NCBI GenBank assembly: GCA_018292915.2 | Contig: JACVVK020000017.1 | Coordinates: 1,263,501-1,327,500 of the forward strand | Source: Batillaria attramentaria | Taxonomy: Eukaryota > Mollusca > Gastropoda > Batillariidae | Length of the DNA stretch: 64,000 nucleotides | Direction of reading: 5' to 3' | In this document: piece after piece, positions 35,301 through 45,659 of the stretch | Layout: each line of letters begins with the position of its first letter | Numbering within the stretch: the first letter of the stretch is position 1 | Made by a program: the position numbers and the translations under genes | The notes under the pieces: model-generated | Seen by the model: only the letters and a program-made list of their open reading frames with translations | Database searches by the model: none | What the model was told of the DNA's origin: nothing

Positions 35301-36496
35301 ATGAACTGTGAAAGACTATCATCATCAGCATGGTCACTGGCTTCTTCAACGGCCCATCTATGTTGTGTATCACTCACACCTCGCTTGAGACACTCAACGA
35401 CAATCTTCCACAGGCCCCGTCTGATGGCTACATTCATCACCAATTCACGTTCATCGGCAGTACATTGGGGAAGTATGAAGCATGTAAGACTGACATCATC
35501 AGCATGGTCACTGGCTTCTTTAACGGCCCATCTATGTTGTGTGTCGCTCACTCCTCGTTTGAGACACTCGCAGACAGTCCTCCACAGGCCCCGTCTGATG
35601 GCTACATTTATCACAAATTCATGTTCATCGACAGTACATTGGGGAAGTATGAACCATGTAAGCCTGTCATCATCAGCATGGTCACTGGCTTCTTTAACAG
35701 CCCATCTATGTTGTGTATCACTCACTCCTCGCTTGAGACACTCACCAACAGTTTCCCACAGGCCCCGTCTGACGGCTACATTCATCACCAATTCACGTTC
35801 ATCGGCAGTACATTGGGGAAGTATGAAGCATGTAAGACTGACATCATCAGCATGGTCACTGGCTTCTTTAACGGCCCATCTATGTTGTGTGTCGCTCACT
35901 CCTCGCTTGAGACACTCGCAGACAGTCCTCCACAGGCCCCGTCTGATGGCTACATTTATCACAAATTCATGTTCATCGACAGTACATTGGGGAAGTATGA
36001 ACCATGTAAGCCTGTCATCATCAGCATGGTCACTGGCTTCTTTAACAGCCCATCTATGTTGTGTATCACTCACTCCTCGCTTGAGACACTCACCAACAGT
36101 TTCCCACAGGCCCCGTCTGACGGCTACAGTCATCACCAATTCACGTTCATCGGCAGTACACTGGGGAAGTATGAACCATGTAAGACTGACATCATCAGCA
36201 CGGTCACTGGCTTCTTTAACAGCCCATCTATGTTGTGTATCACTCACACCTCGCTTGAGACACTCACCGACAGTCCTCCACAGGCCCCGTCTGACGGCTA
36301 TAGTGAATACAGTTTCACGTTCATCGGCAGTACATTGGGGAAGTATGAACTGTGTAAGACTGACATCACCAGCACGGTCACTGGCTTTTTTAACAGCCCA
36401 TCTACGTTGTGTGTCACTATGCTCAAGCGACAGACAGTCACCGACATCCTTCCACCGACCCTGACAAACAGCATCTTCTAACAATACAGACTCCAT
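32325..36496 (-). CDS. Copy B: ten 58-residue repeats, helical solenoid, ankyrin repeats and SOCS box (one frameshift)
   Basis: The start ATG at 36494-36496 has a good context (A at -3, G at +4). The first 1,130 residues read without interruption to near 33110. There one base is missing relative to copy A (attgt-t-gagtcc against attgtcagagtcc), and the frame continues to the stop at 32325, about 1,390 residues in all. Ten 58-residue repeats (phrases RGLWRTVGECLKRGVSDTQH, RWAVKEAS, ILPQCTADE) fill about residues 7-590. A helical middle with similar A..G.W..V..L spacing reaches about 1060. Four to five ankyrin-type repeats follow (GNTLLHKAG, GVTPLERLI, GKTALHSVC, GKTALYYAV). The C-terminus is a SOCS box: RRLESICRLVISHHLG (Elongin-BC box) and LPLPTRFKNYVIF (Cullin-5 box). 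By analogy with ankyrin-SOCS-box (ASB) proteins it would recruit substrates to a Cul5 ubiquitin ligase. The N-terminal array is unfamiliar to me. The frameshift may be real or a sequencing indel. Confidence 0.82.
34930..36480 (-). repeat. 174-bp coding tandem repeat with 348-bp higher-order duplication
   Basis: DNA of the repeat array in copy B. The 174-bp period equals 58 codons. Units three-four and five-six form nearly identical 348-bp blocks: catgtaagactgacatcatc recurs at 35481 and 35829 with almost no difference between blocks. The outer units are more diverged, as expected for growth from the middle by unequal exchange. Because the period is a multiple of three, long antisense frames also stay open. 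Confidence 0.9.
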
Positions 36497-36772
36497 CGTC
36501 CACCGTCAGTTCCTTGTCAGATGGTTTACGGTGCTGGTCTGTCACAGTTCTATACACTTTTACAATCGTCAGGTTACACAGCCGCGCGCCACATTAAAGT
36601 CTCTCCTTTGTTCACGGTCTCTCTCTATTTATCATACAGGACACTGTGGATTTGACAGAAAGAAAAAAAAACATAACAGCGCCAACCACCTAACTCATTA
36701 TGACCCTCTACACCGGAGTGCATGACTGAAGAAAACTATTTATTCTTCTGGTCGGAGGTTATCATAAAGACA

Positions 36773-36774
<2 letters not shown>
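36497..36774 (-). promoter_or_regulatory. Leader and candidate promoter of copy B
   Basis: It is homologous to 10790-11045. A TATA-like ATAAATAG lies on the minus strand at 36625-36632, about 130 nt above the ATG. It lies in a ~15-bp segment (tctctctatttatcatac) that copy A lacks. (TG)n begins at 36775. Confidence 0.35.

Positions 36775-36822
<48 letters not shown>
36775..36822. repeat. (TG)n microsatellite
   Basis: It marks the end of the homology between the upstream regions of copies A and B. Confidence 0.95.
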
Positions 36823-36823
<1 letters not shown>

Positions 36824-36836
36824 CACCCCTTTTATT

Positions 36837-37049
36837 ATGCTGTTTCCATAGTAATGGAAACAACATAATAGGACGGGCTAAAATTTCCACGTTCATAGGC
36901 AAGCATCTGTGGTACAAACGCACGTCACTGCCGATCTCCCGCAGAGACGATTATGCAAGTGTAACTCTGACAATGACGTAAGAAAACCTGCGTCATCGAT
37001 GCTGGCATGTATGCTGTTCCGAACGCGCTTCTCCTCCTCACTGAGTGCC

Positions 37050-37101
<52 letters not shown>

Positions 37102-38128
37102 TGTGTCCGGGCCCGTTTCTTCGAAGATACTTAACCGAATGGCTTCAAATTTGGGGTATCCAAATTTATCAAAATGTTACATTAGACGATTCAAGCGTGT
37201 GATGATTGCTTAAGTGATTTGGGGGTTATCGCCCTTTTGAGACAAGTTGGTTGTCTTTCGTTTACAGGCGTAATATTTATTTAAATCACTCAATTTTTGG
37301 GCAGTAGATAGCTTGAATACGGACTCTGAATTGATTCACTACTAGAAAATGGTCGCTCTTATAGTTTTCATGTAAACCGAGCCTGAGTTGACATTGCATG
37401 TGAACCCAGTTCAGATGCCTATTTCTCCGAAAATACTGAACCGATCGATTTCAAATTTGGGGTTTCTAAATGAATCAAGATTGTTGAATAGAAGGCCTGA
37501 TCCAGGTACGATTGCACACATGATTTGCGAGTTATCGCCCTTTTCAAAAAAAGTGGCTTTCTGGCGTTTAAAGGCGTAATATTTACTTAAACCACTCCAG
37601 TTTTGGGACATAGATACCATGAATACGGACTCTCAACTGAGTGAATTTTGGAGGTTGTCGCTTTTATACTTTTGGCGTAAACCGTACCTGATGAAAGTGC
37701 TGGTGAACACACTTTAGATCTCAAAATCGCTTCTACTATACATAGATAATGAGCCTGGGGTGCCATAAAAAATATACAAAAAAATTAGAAAAATTCACTG
37801 CAGCCGTTGTCGTCAGTTGACTCGAAAATTTGTACTCGAAGCACATTTCCTTTACACAAGCCACACGCCTCACAAACATCGCAGAAAAGGCACACGCGCA
37901 CTGACGCAAAACTGTATCAGCGTCAGTTTGCCGACGTCATGTTTGATTGACGTGGGGGTGTGTCGTCACTTTTCGGAAGTTCTCTATTTGTAGACGGGGA
38001 AAGCGGGAGTTTCATTGATGTAGTGAGCTTTGTTTTTCCCACTGACTCTCACTCAATAGCATAGTAGAGTGAGAGAACACCACATAGGTCTCAATGGAGC
38101 ACATGCACAAACGCGGCTCGCGCAAGTC

Positions 38129-38165
<37 letters not shown>

Positions 38166-38510
38166 GCGCGCGTATGTCTGTGTGTGTCTGTGTGCGCGCG
38201 CGCGCAGCAGACATAACACATAGTGAAAAAACGTTCGCCGCGCAGACTTGTCTGTTAAACACATTGAGCCGGTATAAATTCGATCTTTACACTGCGCAGC
38301 AGCAACACTTCAATTTTCATGGGGCTGCTTTCATTGCAAGAATTGTATCCGAGTCAAAGTTATTACGTCAAATGTATTATGCGTCATCCCAATGAGGAAA
38401 ACGTCATAGATTTCAAAGAAAACAACTTGACGTCTCTCTTCCAAAACCAAGATTGGTCTGACAAGCCCGGTCAGTTGTTTCCATTCAGAGAGAGAGAGAG
38501 AGTGTGTGTG

Positions 38511-38562
<52 letters not shown>

Positions 38563-38655
38563 TCCCGTATACATGGCATTACAAAAGAACGACCGTGACG
38601 ACAGCAGGTGATTAAATGGAAACAACATATTGGGCTGGTCAGTGGCCATCTTGTT
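36837..38655 (+). mobile_element. H1 palindrome-ended element, copy a
   Basis: It opens with inverted arms ATGCTGTTTCCAT and ATGGAAACAACAT separated by AGTA (the other copies have ATGTTG, which pairs fully). It contains (TG)n at 37052-37098, two ~306-bp diverged direct repeats (gaatacggact at 37315 and 37621), a TGCG/CG-rich block (38129-38206) and GA/TG tracts (38489-38560). It closes with atggaaacaacatattggg, a near-palindrome tggtcagtggcca, and tcttg. It has no long conserved frame. Non-autonomous; its class is discussed in the findings. Confidence 0.75.
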
Positions 38656-38864
38656 TATGCTTTATCCTTGGTAGAGCTGTCAAATCAACCAGCATAACAA
38701 CCACCTAAAAAAAAAAATTAAAAATTGGTAAAATCAGAATCACGGTTTTTCTTGCTTTGACCAGACATTAGAACAAAAGAAAAATTATATTTGTAACTGT
38801 TTTCACAGAAGTAAACAAATAAACACTAGGTGCAATGTTGGGGCACCTCCACTTGTACATTTAA
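38656..38864. other. Short unique AT-rich spacer
   Basis: Nothing is recognised between H1-a and the next MITE. Confidence 0.6.
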
Positions 38865-38948
38865 CAGGCGCGTAGGAAGATGCTGAGAGGAAGGGGGGCC
38901 CACTAAGTCGGGTGAGCCATACGGCCGGGGTGAAGAAGGGGGGGGGGG

Positions 38949-38999
<51 letters not shown>

Positions 39000-39171
39000 G
39001 ACTGCCAAAGATTGTGTCCTGCGACAGCAGAGCAGGGGGGCCCCACCACTGGTGGCCGGGCCCCCTCTCCTCTTATCAAAAGCAAGGGGGGCCCAAAGAT
39101 ATTCGGGCCCCCCTTCCAAAAATCGAACGGGGGCCTGGGCCCCCAGGGCCCCCGTGGTTCCTACGCCCCTG
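38865..39171. mobile_element. 307-bp MITE with CAGGGGCGTAGGAA-type ends and TTTAA target duplication
   Basis: The left end CAGGCGCGTAGGAAG and right end (inverted) CAGGGGCGTAGGAACC are flanked by TTTAA at 38860-38864 and 39172-39176. The interior is very G/C-rich (gggccc runs) with (TG)n at 38950-38998. No coding is seen. Confidence 0.8.
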
Positions 39172-39176
39172 TTTAA

Positions 39177-41883
39177 AGAACAGTAATACAAACGACTTGC
39201 GTGCGCCAACTGGTGCGAGCATGTCAATTGATTTTGGTGTCCTCCGGGTGTTGAAGGGAAATAACTTCATAAAGCCAGGAAGGTTACCAGGAAGAGTTAC
39301 GTTTCTTGTCAATCGTGTCTGTCCACTTCACTTGCGTCGCGAAGTCTCGAGTGGGGTGGGTGTTTGACGGTTTAGCGTCCTTTTCCACTGCACACTGAAA
39401 GTCCGGTTCACCAAGGACGTCACAAAGAATGATTACAGCATTTCAGCCGATTTCACGTTTCTGGTGTTTCAATTCGTGCATTAGAACAGTCACAGTAGAA
39501 CAAAGACTGGAAATGATGTGTAAAGATCTCGACTGAGTCAGGCTTCCTCGCTACAGCCTTGAAAATCTGATTTTTTTTTTTTTTCCAAACTAGGCTTTCG
39601 CTAGTGACTCAAAAGTTCAAGTACTAGCCAACCTAGAGAAGTTACATTATACACGCTAAACATTTTGTCTTTTGGCCATACCGCCGTCTTCAGCCACGAA
39701 AATCATTTCAGTCTCAGTGTTACACCTCGGAAGACGGAAACACTGAAGCGCCGCCGGCTCAGCTCAGTGCTGTTGCCGACTTTTGCCTTCTTTGGACCAG
39801 GACGTATCTCTGTCTCCGCTGCTTGTTGCCGCGCTTCCTGGATAAGTGCACTGTTACGACAGCAAAATCCAAATAACCAGCACGACTTCAAGCCCCAATA
39901 CCATCCACTAGAATGACAGTTCATAGATTTCTAGAGCAGCAAATGCGAAACAGGTACACGGACGGCAGCTCAGAATGGGGAAATATCAAATTTTACAACA
40001 CCATTCAATCACTAATAGCGATTCCTAGAGTGACAGTTGGTAGGTTTTCCAAAGGAGTGAACGCGAAAACAGCTACTTGAGCAGCAGTTCAGAGATATCA
40101 CAGCGAGATTCAAATCAGCAGCACGACGTTAGCTTTAACAAAAACTCCCGGCGTTAACAGCCGTCAGAAGCAGCGAATGTGCAACAGCTTTATAAACGTT
40201 TGCTCCGCGTGTTTACAGGGTTTTGACAAAGCCGCAATGCCGAAACATCTGTGGTGAAACTATCTTTGATCATAAACTTGAAACCGCAGGTAAGCTAGTG
40301 GCGTGACAGGAACAGTGTTTGATGATCACTCGAACTCCCTAAATCGGCATGTATATATAAACTCCTTTCATACAGACCAGTCTGAGGGCCTCGCTGGCAA
40401 TGTAAGGCGAAAAGGACGTTAAACTTCCAAACACCCACCCACCCGCAATGTAAGGCATCTTTATCGATACGACTCTTTATAGGGACGAGAATAAGTGTTC
40501 TGCGACATAAGATATAAAAGGTACAGTCGATAACATCTTACTTCAGAATTTACCGCGTAACATAGGCGAACACCTGACAGCTGTGACGCAGCTTGACATG
40601 AAAGACTGGTCTGCATTTCCATTGGAGAGAAAATCACTCGATTTATATATACACTTGATGCACGTCCAATATGAGGGAATATTACCAATAACCGTATTTG
40701 CGCAAGTTATTACCCGCCAGCTCTTTCCTTCAATGATGGGATCAGTTAGAGACGAGGTCACAATGAAAATCTTCACTTCACTTTGCGCTGACACTAATGA
40801 ATTCTCTCTCCCTAGCATCCATGCAGCCCCTGAGATATTTGTGGAGATGTCTGTCAAGATATCATTGACGCACAATACGTATAGACGTGTGGAAAATTGC
40901 TGGAGTGTAATCCACGTAAATTTCGTCAAAAAATTCATAACGGAATGATGAAAACGACATGCCGCCTGGTCCTACAAACAACGCTGTCCATTAGATTGGC
41001 TGGAGCAAGGGGGAGACAGATGCAGGCGCCCACACCCTGATCAACTGGTCGCTCGGCTGTCACTCCCTCTCAGTGACGTGTCTACTTTTAGATCTGCACT
41101 TTACGTGGCGGTGTAAGTTTTCGTCGTTGGGACAAAGGTCTTGCTCGACAGAATGGGATTGTAACTCTCTTTATGCTAAAGTCCCCATCTGGGGCCTTCA
41201 CAACACTTGGCTGCAGGGGTCCGATTTATGGAATCGTCAGCTTTCTACGTTTTATTCTCAGCCTAATGTGCGGAGTTAAATACAGCGCTAGCAAAACGGG
41301 TTTCTATCAGTCAGAGGGAAGCAACCATCTGTGAGTATGCCTAAAAACAGCGTAAAGACAGTTAAAGAAATAATATTGCCTGAATAGCACACGGTGTGAT
41401 ACTGAGACTGAGAGCCTAAAGCTGGTAAAAGATGTGAAGTAGTTTTAGTTGATTGGTAAACATAACATTGCCTCAGTAACTCATTAATCATTCATACATG
41501 TACCAGTTCTTAGACACAAGCACATCATAAAAATCCCAACAATTTAAAAACAACAAACAAACAAACAAAACCCCTTCCGTGCTTCCTTGGTCCAGATCTA
41601 TAGTTGATTTCTTACCTTAAAAAACCCACAACAACCCAGCTGTGCCCGACCAGGAGTATCAAGAAGTAGTAGTGCTGAATGTTGACTAATCGACTCTAAA
41701 TCTAAGCAAATAAAAGGGACAGAAACCACTTCACTTTCACAAAGGACGGCACAGGTCAACGTTTTGGCTTTCGCCTTCCTCAGGACACAAACAAATGGGA
41801 CATAACTTCAACAAACAAACAAAAGGTAACTCTGCGGACGTGCTGACATACACGGCGCGGGGGAAAAAAACAACAACAACAAA
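39177..41883. other. 2.7 kb without a recognised gene; two SINE tail fragments
   Basis: The only recognisable pieces are a minus-strand SINE tail scrap (39353-39395, tgggtgtttgacggtttagc) and a plus-strand one (40399-40445, aaaaggacgttaaacttcca). The longest open frames (about 120-130 codons near 40543-40948, on both strands) overlap each other and show no familiar features. Confidence 0.55.
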
Positions 41884-41974
41884 CAAGATGGCCACTGACC
41901 AGCCCAATATGTTGTTTCCATTTAATCACCTGCTGTCGTCACGGTCGTTCTTTTGTAATGCCATGTATACGGGA

Positions 41975-42016
<42 letters not shown>

Positions 42017-42361
42017 CACACACACTCTCTCTCTCTCTCTCAATGGAAACAACTGACCGGGCTTGTCAGACCAATCTTGGTTTTGGAAGAGAGACGTCAA
42101 GTTGTTTTCTTTGAAATCTATGACGTTTTCCTCATTGGGATGACGCATAATACATTTGACGTAATAACTTTGACTCGGATACAATTCTTGCAATGAAAGC
42201 AGCCCCATGAAAATTGAAGTGTTGCTGCTGCGCAGTGTAAAGATCGAATTTATACCGGCTCAATGTGTTTAACAGACAAGTCTGCGCGGCGAACGTTTTT
42301 TCACTATGTGTTATGTCTGCTGCGCGCGCGCGCACACAGACACACACAGACATACGCGCGC

Positions 42362-42394
<33 letters not shown>

Positions 42395-43670
42395 GACTTG
42401 CGCGAGCCGCGTTTGTGCTCCATTGAGACCTATGTGGTGTTCTCTCACTCTACTATGCTATTGAGTGAGAGTCAGTGGGAAAAACAAAGCTCACTACATC
42501 AATGAAACTCCCGCTTTCCCCGTCTACAAATAGAGAACTTCCGAAAAGTGACGACACACCCCCACGTCAATCAAACATGACGTCGGCAAACTGACGCTGA
42601 TACAGTTTTGCGTCAGTGCGCGTGTGCCTTTTCTGCGATGTTTGTGAGGCGTGTGGCTTGTGTTAAGGAAATGTGCTTCGAGTACAAATTTTCGAGTCAA
42701 CTGACGACAACGGCTGCAGTGAATTTTTCTAATTTTTTTGTATATTTTTTATGGCACCCCAGGCTCATTATCTATGTATAGTAGGAGCGATTTTGAGATC
42801 TAAAGTGTGTTCACCAGCACTTTCATCAGGTACGGTTTACGCCAAAAGTATAAAAGCGACAACCTCCAAAATTCACTCAGTTGAGAGTCCGTATTCATGC
42901 TATCTATGTCCCAAAAATGGAGTGGTTTAGGTAAATATTACGCCTTTAAACGCCAGAAAGCCACTTTTTTTGAAAAGGGCGATAACTCGCAAATCATGTG
43001 TGCAATCGTACCTGGATCGGGCCTTCTATTCAACAATCATGATTCATTTAGAAACCCCAAATTTGAAATCGATCGGTTTAGTATTTTCGGAGAAATAGGC
43101 ATCTGAACTGTGTTCACATGCAATGTCAACTCAGGCTCGGTTTACATGAAAACTATAAGAGCGACCATTTTCTAGTAGTGAATCAATTCAGAGTCCGTAT
43201 TCAAGCTATCTACTGCCAAAAAATTGAGTGATTTAAATAAATATTACGCCTGTAAACGAAAGACAACCAACTTGTCTCAAAAGGGCGATAACTCCCAAAT
43301 CACTTAAGCAATCATCACACGCTTGAATCGTCTAATGTAACATTTTGATAAATTTGGATACCCCAAATTTGAAGCCATTCGGTTAAGTATCTTCGAAGAA
43401 ACGGGCCCGGACACAATTCACACACGCACACACGCACACACGCCCGCACAGACGGCACTCACTGAGGAGGAGAAGTGCGTTCGGAACACCATACGCGTCA
43501 GCATCGATGACGCAAGTTTTCTTACGTCATTGTCAGAGTTACACTTGCATAATCGTCTCTGCGGGAGATCGGCAGTGACGTGCGTTTGTACCACAGATGC
43601 TTGCCTATGAACGTGGAAATTTTAGCCCGTCCTATTATGTTGTTTCCATTACTATGGAAACAACATAAAA
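41884..43670 (-). mobile_element. H1 palindrome-ended element, copy b (minus strand)
   Basis: It is a complete inverted copy. The 3' end caagatggccactgaccagc lies at 41884, and the terminal palindrome (gttgtttccattactatgg, then aaacaacat) at about 43640-43666. Both internal 306-bp repeats are present. The dinucleotide tracts are shorter than in copies a and c. Confidence 0.8.
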
Positions 43671-43705
43671 ACGGTGGGCGAAAAAAGGACCAGAAACAAT
43701 AATAA

Positions 43706-43862
43706 AAATATCACAACACCCATCCTTTGGTGACAAGACCATGGACTGTGTGTGAAAAAAAAGTGGGGCAGAAAAGAACAGAAAGGAATAGTAAAAAATA
43801 GCAGACATCACAACACCCATCCTTTGGTGACACAAGACCATGGACTGTGTGTGAAAAAAGTT
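43706..43862. repeat. Two-copy tandem repeat (~100 bp)
   Basis: The phrase atcacaacacccatcctttg, followed by gtgacaagaccatggactgt, recurs after about 100 bp. A short (TTCTG)n run follows at 43870-43892. Confidence 0.75.
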
Positions 43863-43892
43863 CAGAGGGTTCTGTTCTGTTCTGTTCTGTTC

Positions 43893-44338
43893 TTAACTTG
43901 TAACCACTTCGCAGTCATTACCGTTTCCGACTCTAAATCTGTTTTCAATCAGTAGATGCTAAATCACCACCTTTCGGACCATCTATCTTTCTGCGCTTAT
44001 TGTGAAATGGCTCCCGGTTGATTCTACATGTTTCTGCCTTTACGCTGAAAAGCTGTTTGCAAAGTACAGTACTAGAAGTCAAGTTTCAGTTGCGTCACCG
44101 ACTGATTACGCATTACAAGCCGGGAATGCGCGTTGGAAGTCAGGCGGTACAGCCGTCGATTAAGCCACTATCAAAAGCGGGGCGAATACTTTTTTTTTCT
44201 CTCGTGTGTACTAGTTCTACTTCACAACACACTTGTGGTGTATCAGTACGTTTCCTACATGGCGCTACCCTCAGCAGCCAGTGGATATTCACACGGACAT
44301 GTGCAATTCGTACGGACACGTGTAATTAGTGTGGAAAG

Positions 44339-44340
<2 letters not shown>
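43893..44340. other. Unique sequence, nothing recognised
   Basis: I see no gene or element end. It leads into (TA)n at 44341-44372. Confidence 0.55.
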
Positions 44341-44376
<36 letters not shown>

Positions 44377-44631
44377 GGGAAGTAAGTAAAGCTGAGAGCG
44401 CTCCCTAGATCTAGGAGGTGTGTGCTTTGTATGCCATTGGACAAGTCCGCCTTGCCCTATATTGGCTACAAGCCACAATGGGAGGTGGGGGGGGGGGGGG
44501 GGAACCTACCATCCTACCGCTGAAACGTCTAACAGATCTAAGGGTATCTCACCATTCATAGTGCCCCCATTCCCCTCCCACCGGGAGGAAAATGGTCGGT
44601 ACGACCAAGGCCATATGAATTGGTGATTTTA

Positions 44632-44683
44632 GCCGCTCACGACCATGGTTTCGGGTCAATGGGACCCTCATCAGGTGAGCATG
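44632..44683 (-). ncRNA. Type I hammerhead ribozyme
   Basis: Read on the minus strand: stem I GCTCAC, core CTGATGA, stem II GGGTC-ccatt-GACCC, core GAAA, short stem III CC-at-GG, then TC, then stem I GTGAGC. All conserved core bases and the G10.1-C11.1 pair are present. Predicted self-cleavage is after the GTC complementary to 44641-44643. The very short stem III is typical of metazoan retrozyme hammerheads, which often act as dimers. Confidence 0.88.
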
Positions 44684-45236
44684 CGGCGATACCCACGAGG
44701 GCTGCAGCGTCCAACTAGCACCAAAAGGCTGCCCCAGAATAATCTGGTGCGTCTCCAGTACTAGCAGACGCTGCTACTCTAAAGCTCTGCAAGAGGTTTC
44801 AGCGGAAAAAGACTAAATAATTTAGAATGAGCAACTGCCTAGGTGTAATGTCATGTAATTACATTTAATATAGAATAGGAACAAAGGCGTTACTAAAGCC
44901 GAAAACATGCGCTCAATCAGGTCAATTTGAAAGTAGGGGAAGTAAGTAAAGCTGAGAGCGCTCCCTAGATCTAGGAGGTGTGTGCTTTGTATGCCATTGG
45001 ACAAGTCCGCCTTGCCCTATATTGGCTACAAGCCACAATGGGAGGTGGGGGGGGGGAGACCTACCATCCTACCGCTGAAACGTCTAACAGATCTAAGGGT
45101 ATCTCACCATTCATAGTGCCCCCATTCCCCTCCCACCGGGAGGAAAATGGTCGGTACGACCAAGGCCATATGAATTGGTGATTTTAGCCGCTCACGACCA
45201 TGGTTTCGGGTCAATGGGCCCTCGTGGGTATCGCCG

Positions 45237-45288
45237 CATGCTCACCTGATGAGGGTCCCATTGACCCGAAACCATGGTCGTGAGCGGC
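45237..45288 (+). ncRNA. Type I hammerhead ribozyme (inverted copy)
   Basis: Stem I GCTCAC (45240-45245), CTGATGA (45246-45252), stem II GGGTC/GACCC (45253-45257 and 45263-45267), GAAA (45268-45271), stem III CC/GG (45272-45277), T45278 and C45279, then stem I GTGAGC (45280-45285). Predicted cleavage is after C45279. The sequence is identical to the minus-strand copy. Confidence 0.88.
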
Positions 45289-45599
45289 TAAAATCACCAA
45301 TTCATATGGCCTTGGTCGTACCGACCATTTTCCTCCCGGTGGGAGGGGAATGGGGGCACTATGAATGGTGAGATACCCTTAGATCTGTTAGACGTTTCAG
45401 CGGTAGGATGGTAGGTCTCCCCCCCCCCCACCTCCCATTGTGGCTTGTAGCCAATATAGGGCAAGGCGGACTTGTCCAATGGCATACAAAGCACACACCT
45501 CCTAGATCTAGGGAGCGCTCTCAGCTTTACTTACTTCCCCTACTTTCAAATTGACCTGATTGAGCGCATGTTTTCGGCTTTAGTAACGCCTTTGTTCCT

Positions 45600-45606
<7 letters not shown>

Positions 45607-45656
<50 letters not shown>
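45607..45656. repeat. (TA)n microsatellite
   Basis: This is a perfect AT dinucleotide array next to the inverted arm. A shorter one lies at 44341-44372. Confidence 0.97.
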
Positions 45657-45658
<2 letters not shown>

Positions 45659-45659
45659 C

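Larger units (their letters stand above)
44376..45606. mobile_element. Retrozyme-like locus: ~555-bp tandem units with hammerhead ribozymes, partly inverted
   Basis: Unit 1 starts at 44376 and unit 2 at 44936, both with ggggaagtaagtaaagctga; the spacing is 555-560 bp depending on a poly(G) length difference. The arm 45258-45606 is the reverse complement of 44872-45216, so the locus ends in a large inverted repeat with a ~40-bp centre. Complete hammerhead motifs lie at 44632-44683 (minus) and 45237-45288 (plus). Unit 2 keeps only half a ribozyme (45187-45216) because the inversion breakpoint cuts stem II at aatggg/ccctcg. (TA)n tracts flank the locus on both sides. Short open frames inside are not conserved proteins. 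Confidence 0.8.

Noticed and set aside
34925..36481. Long plus-strand open frames (over 380 codons) antisense to copy B
   Set aside because: They are shadows: the 174-bp repeat is a multiple of three, so one stop-free antisense unit keeps the whole array open. The same applies to 9219-10648 in copy A.
37680..37720. ctgatga in H1 as another possible hammerhead core
   Set aside because: It is not followed by a stem and GAAA, and no flanking stem pairs.
40543..40948. Overlapping ~120-130-codon frames on both strands
   Set aside because: No domain, no homology that I recognise, and they overlap in antisense; chance frames are likely.
45294..45494. 60-70-codon frames in the retrozyme-like locus
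   Set aside because: They recur because the unit is repeated; poly(G) length changes shift the frame between copies, so there is no coding constraint.
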